A DNA stretch of 64,000 nt from NCBI RefSeq assembly GCF_007830435.1, contig NZ_VLLC01000017.1, positions 1 through 64,000 on the forward strand. The letters are read 5' to 3'. Below the pieces are notes generated by a model. The model was not told where the DNA came from. It made no database searches and saw only the letters and a program-made list of their open reading frames with translations. This document shows positions 45,677 to 54,768 of this stretch, in pieces. Positions within the stretch are counted from its first letter, which is position 1. Every line of letters starts with the position of its first letter. The DNA comes from Desulfobotulus alkaliphilus (GTDB taxonomy: Bacteria; Desulfobacterota; Desulfobacteria; Desulfobacterales; ASO4-4). A program made the position numbers and the translations under genes.

Positions 45677-46810
45677 TTATAAGGATGCAAGAACCTGTAA
45701 AAACCCCTCCCCCAGAATTTCCTTCTGCCAGTTCCGCATCTCCGGGATGGTTTCCAGCGCTTCCATGGAAAGGGGATTGCGCTGGGCAAGCCGGGTGAGA
45801 AGGGCTTTGTTGCATAAAAGGGCAGGATCCATATCCAGCTTCTCAGCAAGGGCATCCCGCCAGTCCTTCATGGCCTTGATACGCATGGAAACCAGCGGCT
45901 TGATCCTTGGCACCCTTGTTTTGGGATATACGGGAAGCGCTGCCTCAGGCAGGGCCAGTGCACCGTGGATACATTGCAGAAGTGCAGGCCCATACATGGA
46001 CAACTGACGGGGACTTAAAACCCTGGAGGACTTTACAGCCTCCATGGTCCGGGGCCGGAGCTGGCCCAGACGCAGAAGGGCTTCTCCTCCCAGCACCTTA
46101 AAAAGGGGTTTGTCCTTTTTTTCTGCCATATCCAGACGAAACTCCAGAAGGGCCTCCAGAACGGCAAGCCCCCTGCCGTCCAGACGACCCGCCCCCTTGA
46201 AACGCAGAAAAAGAGGCCTTTCTTCCCCTTCCGCTGCCCGCACTTCCTGCAGAATACGGCACTCTTCTGCCACCCATTCCAGCCTTCCCCTGGCCGCAAG
46301 TTCTTCTTCGAGCTGCTCCGAAAGGGGAATCAGATAGCGGGTATCCTCCGATGCATAGGCAATCATTTCCGGAGAAAGGGGTCTTTGGGACCAGTCCTTT
46401 TTCTGGTATTTTTTATCCAGACTGGCACCAAAGCGGTTTTTCAGCACCGCATCCAGCCCGGAAGTCCGGTAGCCCAGAAAGCGTGTAGCCAGCTCCGTAT
46501 CCCAGAGATTCTGTACCTCAAAACCAAAATCCCTGAAAAGAGACCGTACATCATAATCCGCACCATGAAAAATCTTACGCACAGAAGCATCGGCAAAGAC
46601 CGGGCCCAGAGGGGAAAGATCCGGTATGCACAAAGGATCCAGCACAAAATTACAATTTTCTGCGGTCAACTGAATGAGGCAGACCTTTTCTTTAAAATGG
46701 AACATGGAATCTGCTTCCAGATCCACACCTATACGGTCTGCATTTTCAAGCAGGGGCAGAATACCCTGCAGATCCTCCTGGGTCTCAATGAGCGTATACG
46801 TAGAATCCAT
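45677..46810 (-). CDS. rnd: Ribonuclease D
   Basis: RNase D is a 3'-5' exoribonuclease that trims tRNA and other small RNAs. The DEDDy signature is complete: GVDLEADS (Asp, Glu) at about 28-35, KIFHGADYDVRSL with Asp, and YASEDTRYL with the Tyr and last Asp. One HRDC domain follows at about 215-285 and a second region closes the 377-residue protein, as in E. coli RNase D. It is divergent from thrS with a 270-base gap. Confidence 0.92.
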   Translation of the reverse strand: MDSTYTLIETQEDLQGILPLLENADRIGVDLEADSMFHFKEKVCLIQLTAENCNFVLDPLCIPDLSPLGPVFADASVRKIFHGADYDVRSLFRDFGFEVQNLWDTELATRFLGYRTSGLDAVLKNRFGASLDKKYQKKDWSQRPLSPEMIAYASEDTRYLIPLSEQLEEELAARGRLEWVAEECRILQEVRAAEGEERPLFLRFKGAGRLDGRGLAVLEALLEFRLDMAEKKDKPLFKVLGGEALLRLGQLRPRTMEAVKSSRVLSPRQLSMYGPALLQCIHGALALPEAALPVYPKTRVPRIKPLVSMRIKAMKDWRDALAEKLDMDPALLCNKALLTRLAQRNPLSMEALETIPEMRNWQKEILGEGFLQVLASL

Positions 46811-46990
46811 CCTTATCCGTTATTTCATCGTCCTAGAAAAACAGGATTCCCTCGGGACAAAGGGGACTCCCGGCCTCTTTTGCAGCCTGCCATGGTTTCA
46901 TAATTTTCCTTGACCCGCAAGACCATTTCCCTTAGGTACTTCAACTGTGCCGGAAAATAGCCAGTAAAAGTGCGGCACATACCAGAATAA

Positions 46991-47019
46991 ACTGCTTTTT
47001 TCCATAACAATTCTATAAT
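46991..47019 (+). promoter_or_regulatory. Candidate promoter for thrS
   Basis: TATAAT at 47014-47019 is a perfect -10 box; the hexamer 17 bases before it (ACTGCT) is a poor -35. It lies 62 bases before the thrS start. Confidence 0.35.
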
Positions 47020-47080
47020 ATGCCCGTCTTCTGACAATGGGCATTGGAAACCGAAAAAAACCCATTCAGGAATGGTTGCC

Positions 47081-48997
47081 ATGATACGTATCACCCTGCC
47101 CGATGACAGTATCCGGGAATTTGAAAATCCTCCTTCAGGCATGGATATCGCCCTTTCCATCTCCGAAGGTTTTGCCCGCAACTGTATTGCCATGGAAATT
47201 GACGGTCTTTTAAAGGATCTGAACACGTCTGTGGACAAGGATGCCAATGTACGCCTGCTGACCCCTAAAGACACTGAATCCATTGAGATATTAAGACACT
47301 CTGCAGCCCATGTCATGGCCGAAGCCATTCTAAGGCTCTACCCCGAGGCCCGCCTCACCATAGGCCCTGTGGTGGAAAACGGCTTTTACTATGACATTGA
47401 CATGCAGAGTATTTCCGAAGAGGACTTTCCAAAAATAGAGGCGGAAATCCAGGCCATCATTAAAGAGAAAAAGCCCTTTATCCGGAAGGAAATGACCAGG
47501 AATGAAGCAAGGGAACGTTTCAAAGACGAACCCTACAAACTGGAAATCATCGACTCCCTTGAAGGGGACATTTTCAGCCTTTATGAGCAGGGGGGCTTCA
47601 TTGACCTCTGCCGCGGTCCCCACCTGCCCCACACCGGCCACATCAAAGCCATCAAGCTGATGCGGGTTTCCGGGGCCTACTGGCGCGCGGACCAGAGTCG
47701 CCAGCAGCTTCAGCGGATTTACGGAACGGCCTTTTTTGATAAAAAAGACCTGAAAGCCTACCTCACCCTTCTCGAAGAAGCCAGAAAAAGGGACCACAGG
47801 AAGCTGGGCGTTCAGCTGGATCTCTTCAGCTTCCACGATGAGGCTCCGGGCATGCCCTTTTTCCACGCCAAAGGCATGGCCGTATGGAACGCCCTTCTGG
47901 AATACTGGCGGGAAGCCCACAGGGATGCGGGCTACGTGGAAACCAAAACCCCCATCATGCTCAACCGGGTTCTCTGGGAAAAAAGCGGCCACTGGGAAAA
48001 CTACCGGGAAAACATGTATACCTCCCGGGTGGACGAGATGGAGTATGCCATCAAGCCCATGAACTGCCCCGGCGGCATGCTGCTTTTTGGCATGAAACCC
48101 CATTCCTACAAAGATCTGCCCCACCGCGCCGGAGAAATCGGCCTTGTTCACCGCCATGAAATGTCCGGTGCCCTCTCAGGCCTTTTCCGGGTCCGGGCCT
48201 TCCATCAGGACGATGCCCACATCTTCATGACACCGGAGCAGATCCAGCAGGAAATTTTAGGCGTTCTGCAACTGGTGGACCGCGTTTACGCCACCTTTGG
48301 TCTGGATTTTCATCTGGAGCTTTCCACACGTCCTGAAAAATCCATCGGCAGTGACGCCCAGTGGGAACAGGCCACCTCCGGCCTCAGATCCGCCCTCGAT
48401 GCCTACGGCAAGGGCTATCAGGTCAATGAAGGAGACGGTGCCTTTTACGGTCCTAAAATCGACATCCATATTAAAGACGCCATTGGCCGTACCTGGCAGT
48501 GCGGCACCATTCAGCTGGACATGGCCCTGCCGGAACGTTTTGATTTAAGTTATATCGGAAAAGACAATGAAAAACACCGGCCCATCATGATCCACCGGGT
48601 CATCTATGGTTCCATTGAACGCTTTTTCGGTATCCTTACCGAACACTTTGCCGGTAAATTTCCCCTCTGGCTGGCTCCGGTACAGATCATGCTGCTGCCC
48701 ATGAACGATGATCTGATTCCTGCAACGGAAGCGCTTAAAAAGGAGCTGACCGCCGAAGGTCTCCGGGTGGAGGTGGATACAAGGTCCGAGAGCCTCAAGA
48801 AAAAAGTCCGGGATGCCCAGCTCCTTCAGATTCCCCTGATGGTCACCATCGGGGCAAAGGAAATTGAGACCAAAACCTTTGCCGTAAGAACCCTTGACGG
48901 CAGGGTTATCATGGGTATGGAGCGCAGCTCTTTCCTTGAAAAGGTCAGGGAACACATCCGCAGGCGCTCCTTAAGCCCTGAGATATTTAAGGACTGA
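47081..48997 (+). CDS. thrS: Threonyl-tRNA synthetase
   Basis: A TGS domain (1-60) is followed by the editing domain with HSAAHVMAE and DLCRGPHLPHTG, and the catalytic core with NCPGG, HRHEMSGALSGLFRVR and the HRV tail of motif 3, giving the Cys and two His that hold the zinc of class II ThrRS. The anticodon domain fills the last 110 residues. Two starts are possible: ATG 47072 touches the ribosome site AGGA, while ATG 47081 stands 9 bases behind it and is preferred (638 residues). In many bacteria infC, rpmI and rplT follow thrS; here they do not. Confidence 0.95.
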   Translation: MIRITLPDDSIREFENPPSGMDIALSISEGFARNCIAMEIDGLLKDLNTSVDKDANVRLLTPKDTESIEILRHSAAHVMAEAILRLYPEARLTIGPVVENGFYYDIDMQSISEEDFPKIEAEIQAIIKEKKPFIRKEMTRNEARERFKDEPYKLEIIDSLEGDIFSLYEQGGFIDLCRGPHLPHTGHIKAIKLMRVSGAYWRADQSRQQLQRIYGTAFFDKKDLKAYLTLLEEARKRDHRKLGVQLDLFSFHDEAPGMPFFHAKGMAVWNALLEYWREAHRDAGYVETKTPIMLNRVLWEKSGHWENYRENMYTSRVDEMEYAIKPMNCPGGMLLFGMKPHSYKDLPHRAGEIGLVHRHEMSGALSGLFRVRAFHQDDAHIFMTPEQIQQEILGVLQLVDRVYATFGLDFHLELSTRPEKSIGSDAQWEQATSGLRSALDAYGKGYQVNEGDGAFYGPKIDIHIKDAIGRTWQCGTIQLDMALPERFDLSYIGKDNEKHRPIMIHRVIYGSIERFFGILTEHFAGKFPLWLAPVQIMLLPMNDDLIPATEALKKELTAEGLRVEVDTRSESLKKKVRDAQLLQIPLMVTIGAKEIETKTFAVRTLDGRVIMGMERSSFLEKVREHIRRRSLSPEIFKD

Positions 48998-49057
48998 CAG
49001 ACATATACTCTGCGTGGTCATTCTTGATACATGGGGCAGTCTTGAAACGATATTGCA

Positions 49058-49110
49058 GGGACAGGCCCCCGTGCCTGCCCTGGTTTTGGGCAACAACGGG
49101 GGCCTGCCCC
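49058..49110 (+). terminator. GC-rich hairpin after thrS
   Basis: CAGGCCCCCGT and ACGGGGGCCTG are perfectly complementary across a 23-base loop, 65 bases after the thrS stop. No T-run follows, so termination is uncertain. The remaining part of 48998-49437 is unremarkable and A/T-rich. Confidence 0.45.
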
Positions 49111-49437
49111 ACAAAAAACCCATTTCCGATTCAGAATCGGTGGATTGTGGAAGCGAGTGGCCCTGTGAAAGACCATCCGGCATTCATGATCATCATCCTA
49201 CTCCTTTACCGGATCCAATCTTTCCATTCCTCCCCTACCCATGATCATTATTATCGGCCCAATTTTCCCCTGCCAAAAATGAAGGTTCAAGAAAAAAACA
49301 TTTGTTCATATATATGAAAGGAAGCATTTGCCATTTTCCCTTCAGAATGCTAATAACGTTAATATGTCAGTGTATGCATAAAAGCCTCCGTGTGACCATC
49401 CCGTATTACCCCCTTAGAAGCATGAAAGTCAGGTTCC

Positions 49438-51672
49438 ATGCCTCCTGCATCCAAGCGCAGCCTTTCAAGGGATCTTTCCATCAGTGTTTTTCTGCTGGTC
49501 TTTCTTCTTCAGATTCCCCTTGTATTTTATTATTTTACCAGAGAAGCCCGTCAGATTTCCACGGTTTTCCGGTCCCAGACCGAAGAGAATGCCCAGCGCC
49601 TGACCGATGTACTGGCCGTTCCCCTCTGGCATATGGATATCCCCCAGCTGGAACGCATTGCCATCGCCTTTACCCAGAATGACCCCATGGCGGGCATCCG
49701 TATCCGGGACATCCATGGTCATGTCTTCTTTGACTCCATACAGGACAGAAACCCTGATCCCTCCCACATGATCAGTATGGGCATCCGCAACAACGGAGAC
49801 AGCATCGGCTCCATGGATCTCTATCTTTCCAGAGAACCCTACAAAAAAGATCTGGCCCGGCTACGCAATCAAACCCTCTGGGTACTGGGCCTTTCCCTCA
49901 TGGCCATTTACATTGGCGTTGGCCTTCTCTCCCGTCTTTTTATGAAACCGCTTCTCAAATCCCTTTCCGAAAGCCTTGAGCATGTGGGAAACGGAAGATT
50001 TGACCATGCCTTTACCCGTGTCCGCCACAGGGAAATGGAAATCCTTGCCAGCACCATCCAGCATATGGCCAGCCGCATCAAAGCCAGGGAAAACGTCCTG
50101 CACATGATGAACAGGGAGCTCCAGACCGAAGTCAGAGAAAGAAAAAAAGCCGAAGAAGAGGCCCTGCACAGCGAGGCAAGGCGCAAGGCACTGCTGGATG
50201 CCATTCCGGATATGATCTTTCAGTTTGACAGAAACGGGGCCTTTCTGGATTTTCAGGGGGACAGAAGCCAGCTTTTTATTGACGCTGAAAAATTTCTGCA
50301 TAAGCAGGCCCATGAAGTCCTTCCTGAACACATCTCCGCACTCATTGAAAAAAATATTGAAACGGCGCTGCTCACACACCAGCCCGTGGTTTTTGAGTAC
50401 AGCCTGTACATGGGTAAAAACAGCAGTGAATACTTTGAAGCACGCATGGTGGCGGCAACAGAGGATACGGTCCTTGCCATTGTCCGCAATATTTCCGCCA
50501 AAGTCCATGCCGAAGCCCAGCGGAAAAAACTGGAAAACCAGCTTACCAAAGCGCAGAAGATGGAAGCCGTGGGCATGCTGGCGGGAGGAGTGGCCCATGA
50601 TCTGAACAATGTTCTCTCAGGCCTTGTCAGCTATCCGGACCTGCTGCTTCAGGATCTTCCCGAAGACAGCACCATGCACCGGAGGATTCGCATTATCCAG
50701 AAATCCGGCCAGAGAGCCGCACAGATCGTCGAAGATCTCCTCACCCTTGCCCGCCGGGGTGTCAGCACAGAAAATGCCATTCAGATGAACGCCATCATCC
50801 TTGATTACCTTTCCACGCCTGAACACGAAAAACTATGTTCCTTTCACCCGGAAGTCCGGATTCATACATCCCTTGCACCGGAGCTGGACCTTATCCGGGG
50901 TTCTGGTCTGCATCTTGGCAAAATGATCATGAATCTTGTATCCAATGCAGCAGAAGCCATGCCCGAAGGGGGCCAGATCTTCATTGAAACCTCCAGTATC
51001 CGGGAAAAATCGGTGGCTTTTCCCCATGGTGCCATCCAGATACGGGTTCAGGACACAGGTATGGGCATCGCACCTGAGGACAAAGAAAAAATATTTGAAC
51101 CTTTCTACACCAAAAAGGTCATGGGCCGTTCTGGAACGGGGCTGGGCATGGCCGTGGTCTGGAGTACGGTACAGGATCACCATGGCCAGATTTTTGTGGA
51201 CAGTGAACCGGAAAAAGGCTGTACCATTTCCATATATCTGCCCGTCACACCGGGGCTTTTTCTCTGTACGGAAGAAGAAAGTCACAGCCCGGAGGGCGGG
51301 GGGGAGCATATCCTTGTGGTGGATGATCTTCCGGAACAGCGGGAAATCAGCAGTCTTATTCTTGAAAAGCTCGGCTACAGGGTCACAACGGTATCCAGTG
51401 GCGAAGAAGCCCTTTCAAAGCTTTCCCTGTTGTCACCGGATCTCGTTCTGCTCGACATGATCATGGGACCAAAGGGCATGGATGGCCTTGAATGCTTCTG
51501 CCACATGCGCAGCCTCCTTCCGGATGTAAAGATTCTCCTTGTTACCGGTTTTTCAGAAAACGAGCGGACAAAGGAAGCCCTGGCACTGGGAGCCATGGGG
51601 CTGATCAGAAAGCCCTACACCTTCACAGATCTTGCCCGGAGTATTCACCGGGCCATCAGTGAGGCAGGATAA
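49438..51672 (+). CDS. Hybrid sensor histidine kinase with PAS and one receiver
   Basis: The N-terminal anchor and sensor (two helices, about 14-32 and 148-170) are like those of the kinase at 34810, including the opening RSLSRDL and the later HAMP-like region. PAS (about 245-350), HisKA (GGVAHDLNNVLSG, His near 387), an ATPase (MIMNLVSNAAEAM, DTGMGIAPEDKEKIFEPFYT) and a receiver (LLDMIMGPKGMDG, Asp near 673) follow. HDLNN-type H boxes are typical of NtrB-like kinases. No regulator is adjacent; output is through the fused receiver or an unlinked partner. Usp follows on the same strand. Confidence 0.9.
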   Translation: MPPASKRSLSRDLSISVFLLVFLLQIPLVFYYFTREARQISTVFRSQTEENAQRLTDVLAVPLWHMDIPQLERIAIAFTQNDPMAGIRIRDIHGHVFFDSIQDRNPDPSHMISMGIRNNGDSIGSMDLYLSREPYKKDLARLRNQTLWVLGLSLMAIYIGVGLLSRLFMKPLLKSLSESLEHVGNGRFDHAFTRVRHREMEILASTIQHMASRIKARENVLHMMNRELQTEVRERKKAEEEALHSEARRKALLDAIPDMIFQFDRNGAFLDFQGDRSQLFIDAEKFLHKQAHEVLPEHISALIEKNIETALLTHQPVVFEYSLYMGKNSSEYFEARMVAATEDTVLAIVRNISAKVHAEAQRKKLENQLTKAQKMEAVGMLAGGVAHDLNNVLSGLVSYPDLLLQDLPEDSTMHRRIRIIQKSGQRAAQIVEDLLTLARRGVSTENAIQMNAIILDYLSTPEHEKLCSFHPEVRIHTSLAPELDLIRGSGLHLGKMIMNLVSNAAEAMPEGGQIFIETSSIREKSVAFPHGAIQIRVQDTGMGIAPEDKEKIFEPFYTKKVMGRSGTGLGMAVVWSTVQDHHGQIFVDSEPEKGCTISIYLPVTPGLFLCTEEESHSPEGGGEHILVVDDLPEQREISSLILEKLGYRVTTVSSGEEALSKLSLLSPDLVLLDMIMGPKGMDGLECFCHMRSLLPDVKILLVTGFSENERTKEALALGAMGLIRKPYTFTDLARSIHRAISEAG

Positions 51673-51801
51673 ATTTCAAGGAGAATGCTTCTGCCCCCTT
51701 GTATTGAGACGCCTCCCGTTTTAAAGTAGGATTATAATTTTTCATTTTATTGTACTCGGAAGCAGCTCCCCCCTCTTCTCTCCAACCAAAGGAGGCAGAC
51801 C

Positions 51802-52707
51802 ATGCGTATTCAGATCAACCGCATCCTCTGCACCACGGATCTTTCGGATTATGCCAGACAAGGTATCCGCTATGGAACAGCTCTGGCCCGGACCCTGAAT
51901 GCAGAACTTTTCCTTTGCTCCATCATCGACCCCATCCCTCTGGTATATGCGGAAGGCATGCGGGATCCCAATGGCTATGAAAAAAAAATGGAGCAAAGGG
52001 CCAAAGAAAAAATGGCCCTTGCCATGGAAGATTATCAGATTCCCTGGAAAAGCCTTGTCCGTACAGGGCATCCGCCCACACGGATAACGGAGCTTGCCGA
52101 AGAACTGGATGCCGATCTTGTTATTGTGACCACCCGGCCGGGATCGGGGTTGAAAAAATTTTTCATGGGCTCAACATCCGAAGAACTGATCCGCACCCTG
52201 AAAGTCCCCCTGCTCATCATGAGGGACATTGAGCCCGAAGCCTTAAAAAACACGCCTGAAGGTCCTTATCTGGATTTGAAGCATGTCCTTGTGGGCTATG
52301 ATTTTTCATACCACGCGACCATGGGCCTGCGCTACGGTCTGAGCCTCTGCCAGGAGTTTGAAGCAGAGCTTCATATTGTACATACCGTTTCGGAAAACCA
52401 GCACAAGGCTTTCCTTGCCGAAGGCCCTCCGGGAGACCGTATCCGCCATCAGAAGGCGGAGATGCAGAAACTTAAGGAAAAGCTGGATTCTCTGGTGCCC
52501 GAAGAAGCCAAAACCTGGTGCAATTTCCAGACCCGTATTCTCATGGGCGAGGCCCATACGGAGCTTCGCAAATATGCCATGACCTCAGGGATAGACATGA
52601 CCATTGTGGGTTCCAGGGGAATCTCCCTCGCCGAATCCATGCTGATGGGATCTGTTACGGACAGACTGATAAGGGAAAACCCCTGTCCCGTAATGTCCGT
52701 GCACTGA
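51802..52707 (+). CDS. Universal stress protein, tandem Usp domains
   Basis: The 301-residue protein has two Usp domains (about 1-148 and 155-301). Both end in the ATP-binding loop pattern GSxGxxxxxxxGS(V/T): VGSRGISLAESMLMGSVTD in the second, and a divergent TTRPGSGLKKFFMGSTSE in the first. Usp proteins bind ATP or AMP and help survival under stress. The AAAGGAGGCAGACC site before the ATG is strong. It stands alone after the second kinase; a functional link is only positional. Confidence 0.88.
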   Translation: MRIQINRILCTTDLSDYARQGIRYGTALARTLNAELFLCSIIDPIPLVYAEGMRDPNGYEKKMEQRAKEKMALAMEDYQIPWKSLVRTGHPPTRITELAEELDADLVIVTTRPGSGLKKFFMGSTSEELIRTLKVPLLIMRDIEPEALKNTPEGPYLDLKHVLVGYDFSYHATMGLRYGLSLCQEFEAELHIVHTVSENQHKAFLAEGPPGDRIRHQKAEMQKLKEKLDSLVPEEAKTWCNFQTRILMGEAHTELRKYAMTSGIDMTIVGSRGISLAESMLMGSVTDRLIRENPCPVMSVH

Positions 52708-52941
52708 ATCAAAAAAACAGACAGATCCCCCCTCGCATCTTTAAAAAAATCCTGAAATCATTTCCTGACGGATCTGGCTTTCAGGATTTACAATTTGCTC
52801 CTTTCATATCATAAGGTATGAGAAAAATTATCGGGATTCCGGACAGGCAACCAGCGGACGCCTGACAGGCTATTTCTCCCTGTTTCCTTAACCGTCAATC
52901 CACTTTCCCACGTAGGGTACCCAAAGTAAAAAGGAGCGACC

Positions 52942-53715
52942 ATGCTGAAGGCAGGCATCTTTCTGGACATGGAAAACTTAAGCCGCAACGGCGGGTGGGG
53001 CATCCGCTATGAAATTATCAAGGAGCTGGTGGAAACACAAGGGACCATTGTCCTCCGGGCCAATGCCTACCTTGCCGTGGATGTGGAGCGGGAACGTCAG
53101 GACACGGGTTACAGAATCCGGAATGAAAATTACAGGGCTGCCATCCGGAGAAACGGTTTCCACCTGATCCGCAAAGAGGTCCGGCGCTATTATGACTCCG
53201 AAGGAGAACTTGTGGTAAAGGCCAATGCCGATCTTGACCTTGCAGTAGACGCCATCCTGCAATCTGAAAATCTGGATTACATCCTTGTGGGCTCCGGAGA
53301 CGGGGACTTTCTCCGTCTGGTCAGAGCCCTTCAGAACCGGGGAAAACGGGTAGATCTTCTCTCCTTTGCCAATACCAGCGGCGACCTGATGCGGGAAGTG
53401 GACAATCATTTTTCAGGTTTTCTCATCCCCGGCATCCTGGGCAACGATACAGCACAGACCCGAAAAAGGGGGATTCTCCACGCGTACAATGAAGACCGGG
53501 GATTTGGCTTTATCACCATGCGCACGGGACTGGGAGTCTCCGATCTCAGACACGACATTTTTTGTCATATCAATGACATCAGCGTTGACGAAGAGCCCGT
53601 GGACACCCGCTATGTGGCAGAACTTAAACACAGACAGATCATCCTTGAGTTCGATCTGATACAGACTCCCGAAGGCCCCAAGGCCACGGATGTCTGTGAA
53701 TTCCAGTGGCGCTGA
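52942..53715 (+). CDS. NYN-domain nuclease fused to a cold-shock domain
   Basis: The N-terminal 160 residues are a PIN-like NYN domain (LabA/DUF88 type): GIFLDMENL, KANADLDLAVDAI and the VGSGDGDFLRLV with conserved Asp residues that bind metal. The last 80 residues form a cold-shock-like OB fold (RGILHAYNEDRGFGFITM and IFCHINDI). The fusion points to an endoribonuclease or RNA-binding protein guided by nucleic-acid binding of the CSD. AAAAAGGAGCGACC precedes the ATG. It converges with plsC; the stops are 16 bases apart. Confidence 0.85.
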   Translation: MLKAGIFLDMENLSRNGGWGIRYEIIKELVETQGTIVLRANAYLAVDVERERQDTGYRIRNENYRAAIRRNGFHLIRKEVRRYYDSEGELVVKANADLDLAVDAILQSENLDYILVGSGDGDFLRLVRALQNRGKRVDLLSFANTSGDLMREVDNHFSGFLIPGILGNDTAQTRKRGILHAYNEDRGFGFITMRTGLGVSDLRHDIFCHINDISVDEEPVDTRYVAELKHRQIILEFDLIQTPEGPKATDVCEFQWR

Positions 53716-53731
53716 ACAAAAAAAGATCGGC

Positions 53732-54502
53732 TCATGCGGTTTTTACAAGCATGGGTTCTTCGGCATCCTCCGTATGGGCACTGACATGGGCGCCAATTTT
53801 CTTACGGAAAAATGCTGCGGTCTCCTCCACACTCATATGCTGGAAACTCTCATAGGGAACGGGGGGCAAAATCTGTATTTTCATGGGATTTCTGCTTTTA
53901 AGCTCCAGACTGTATTTGGGAAGCACCTCCCTTGTTCCATCAATGGCAATGGGGAGAATGGGCAGTTTCAGCTCATGGGCGAGCTGAAAGGCTCCGGGCT
54001 TAAATGGGCGCAGTATGCCCGTTTCACTGCGGGTTCCTTCGGGAAAAATAAAAACGGAATTGCCCTCCTTCAAAGTCTTCCGGCATTTATCCAGCATTTC
54101 CAGAATGCTGTCCTTATCTCCTCTTTTTAAAGGGATATATTCATTAAGGCGCATATTCCACCCAATAAAGGGGAGCTTGAAGACCTCTATTTTAGATACC
54201 CATTTGAAGTGAAAAAAAGTCCGGAATGCAGCCAGAATGTCCAACTGGGACTGATGATTGGATACCACCACGTAGGTGGCATTTTTATCAATGTTTTCTT
54301 TCCCGCTTACCACAAACTTCCAGGTTGGCATGGTCCAGTAGTGGCAGGTGGACCAGAAACAGGCATAAAGATGCAGCAGGCGCATACGCCGGTCAAAGGG
54401 TCTGGTTAAAAACCTTATAATGAGAGCGCCTGTAAAAAAAAATGGGCCTGCAACCATAACAGATAAAACAAAAAGGAATGAAACCAGACGATTCCAGAAC
54501 AT
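53732..54502 (-). CDS. plsC: 1-acyl-sn-glycerol-3-phosphate acyltransferase
   Basis: The enzyme adds the second acyl chain to lysophosphatidate in phospholipid synthesis. The catalytic NHQSQLD (HX4D) box and the FPEGTRS box are intact, and IPLKRGDKD and a Pro-containing motif IAIDGTREVLP follow. One or two N-terminal membrane helices anchor it (about 5-28). The start is ATG 54502, 8 bases behind AAAGG; the earlier ATG 54511 touches that site, and the longer frame to 54571 is not supported. The substrate chain length cannot be told. Confidence 0.9.
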   Translation of the reverse strand: MFWNRLVSFLFVLSVMVAGPFFFTGALIIRFLTRPFDRRMRLLHLYACFWSTCHYWTMPTWKFVVSGKENIDKNATYVVVSNHQSQLDILAAFRTFFHFKWVSKIEVFKLPFIGWNMRLNEYIPLKRGDKDSILEMLDKCRKTLKEGNSVFIFPEGTRSETGILRPFKPGAFQLAHELKLPILPIAIDGTREVLPKYSLELKSRNPMKIQILPPVPYESFQHMSVEETAAFFRKKIGAHVSAHTEDAEEPMLVKTA

Positions 54503-54768
54503 TTTTATCATCCTTTCTTTCTGCCGGGCCTTCGATGCGGCACCGGTTCCGGAGAGCTTCATGCACAACATGGAAAAAACATCATTTTTTCATGGATTTT
54601 TCATGGCCTGTAATGCTACAAAGTATCATTAAATAAACCGTACTCCCAAATAACAAACTACCTGTGGACATAAAACAGCAGATGTACTTCAAGGTCCAGT
54701 CATAAAAAGCTGTAAAACATTAGGCCGCAAAAGAAAAGTCTTTCATCCACAAACCAAGGAGTTTTGTC

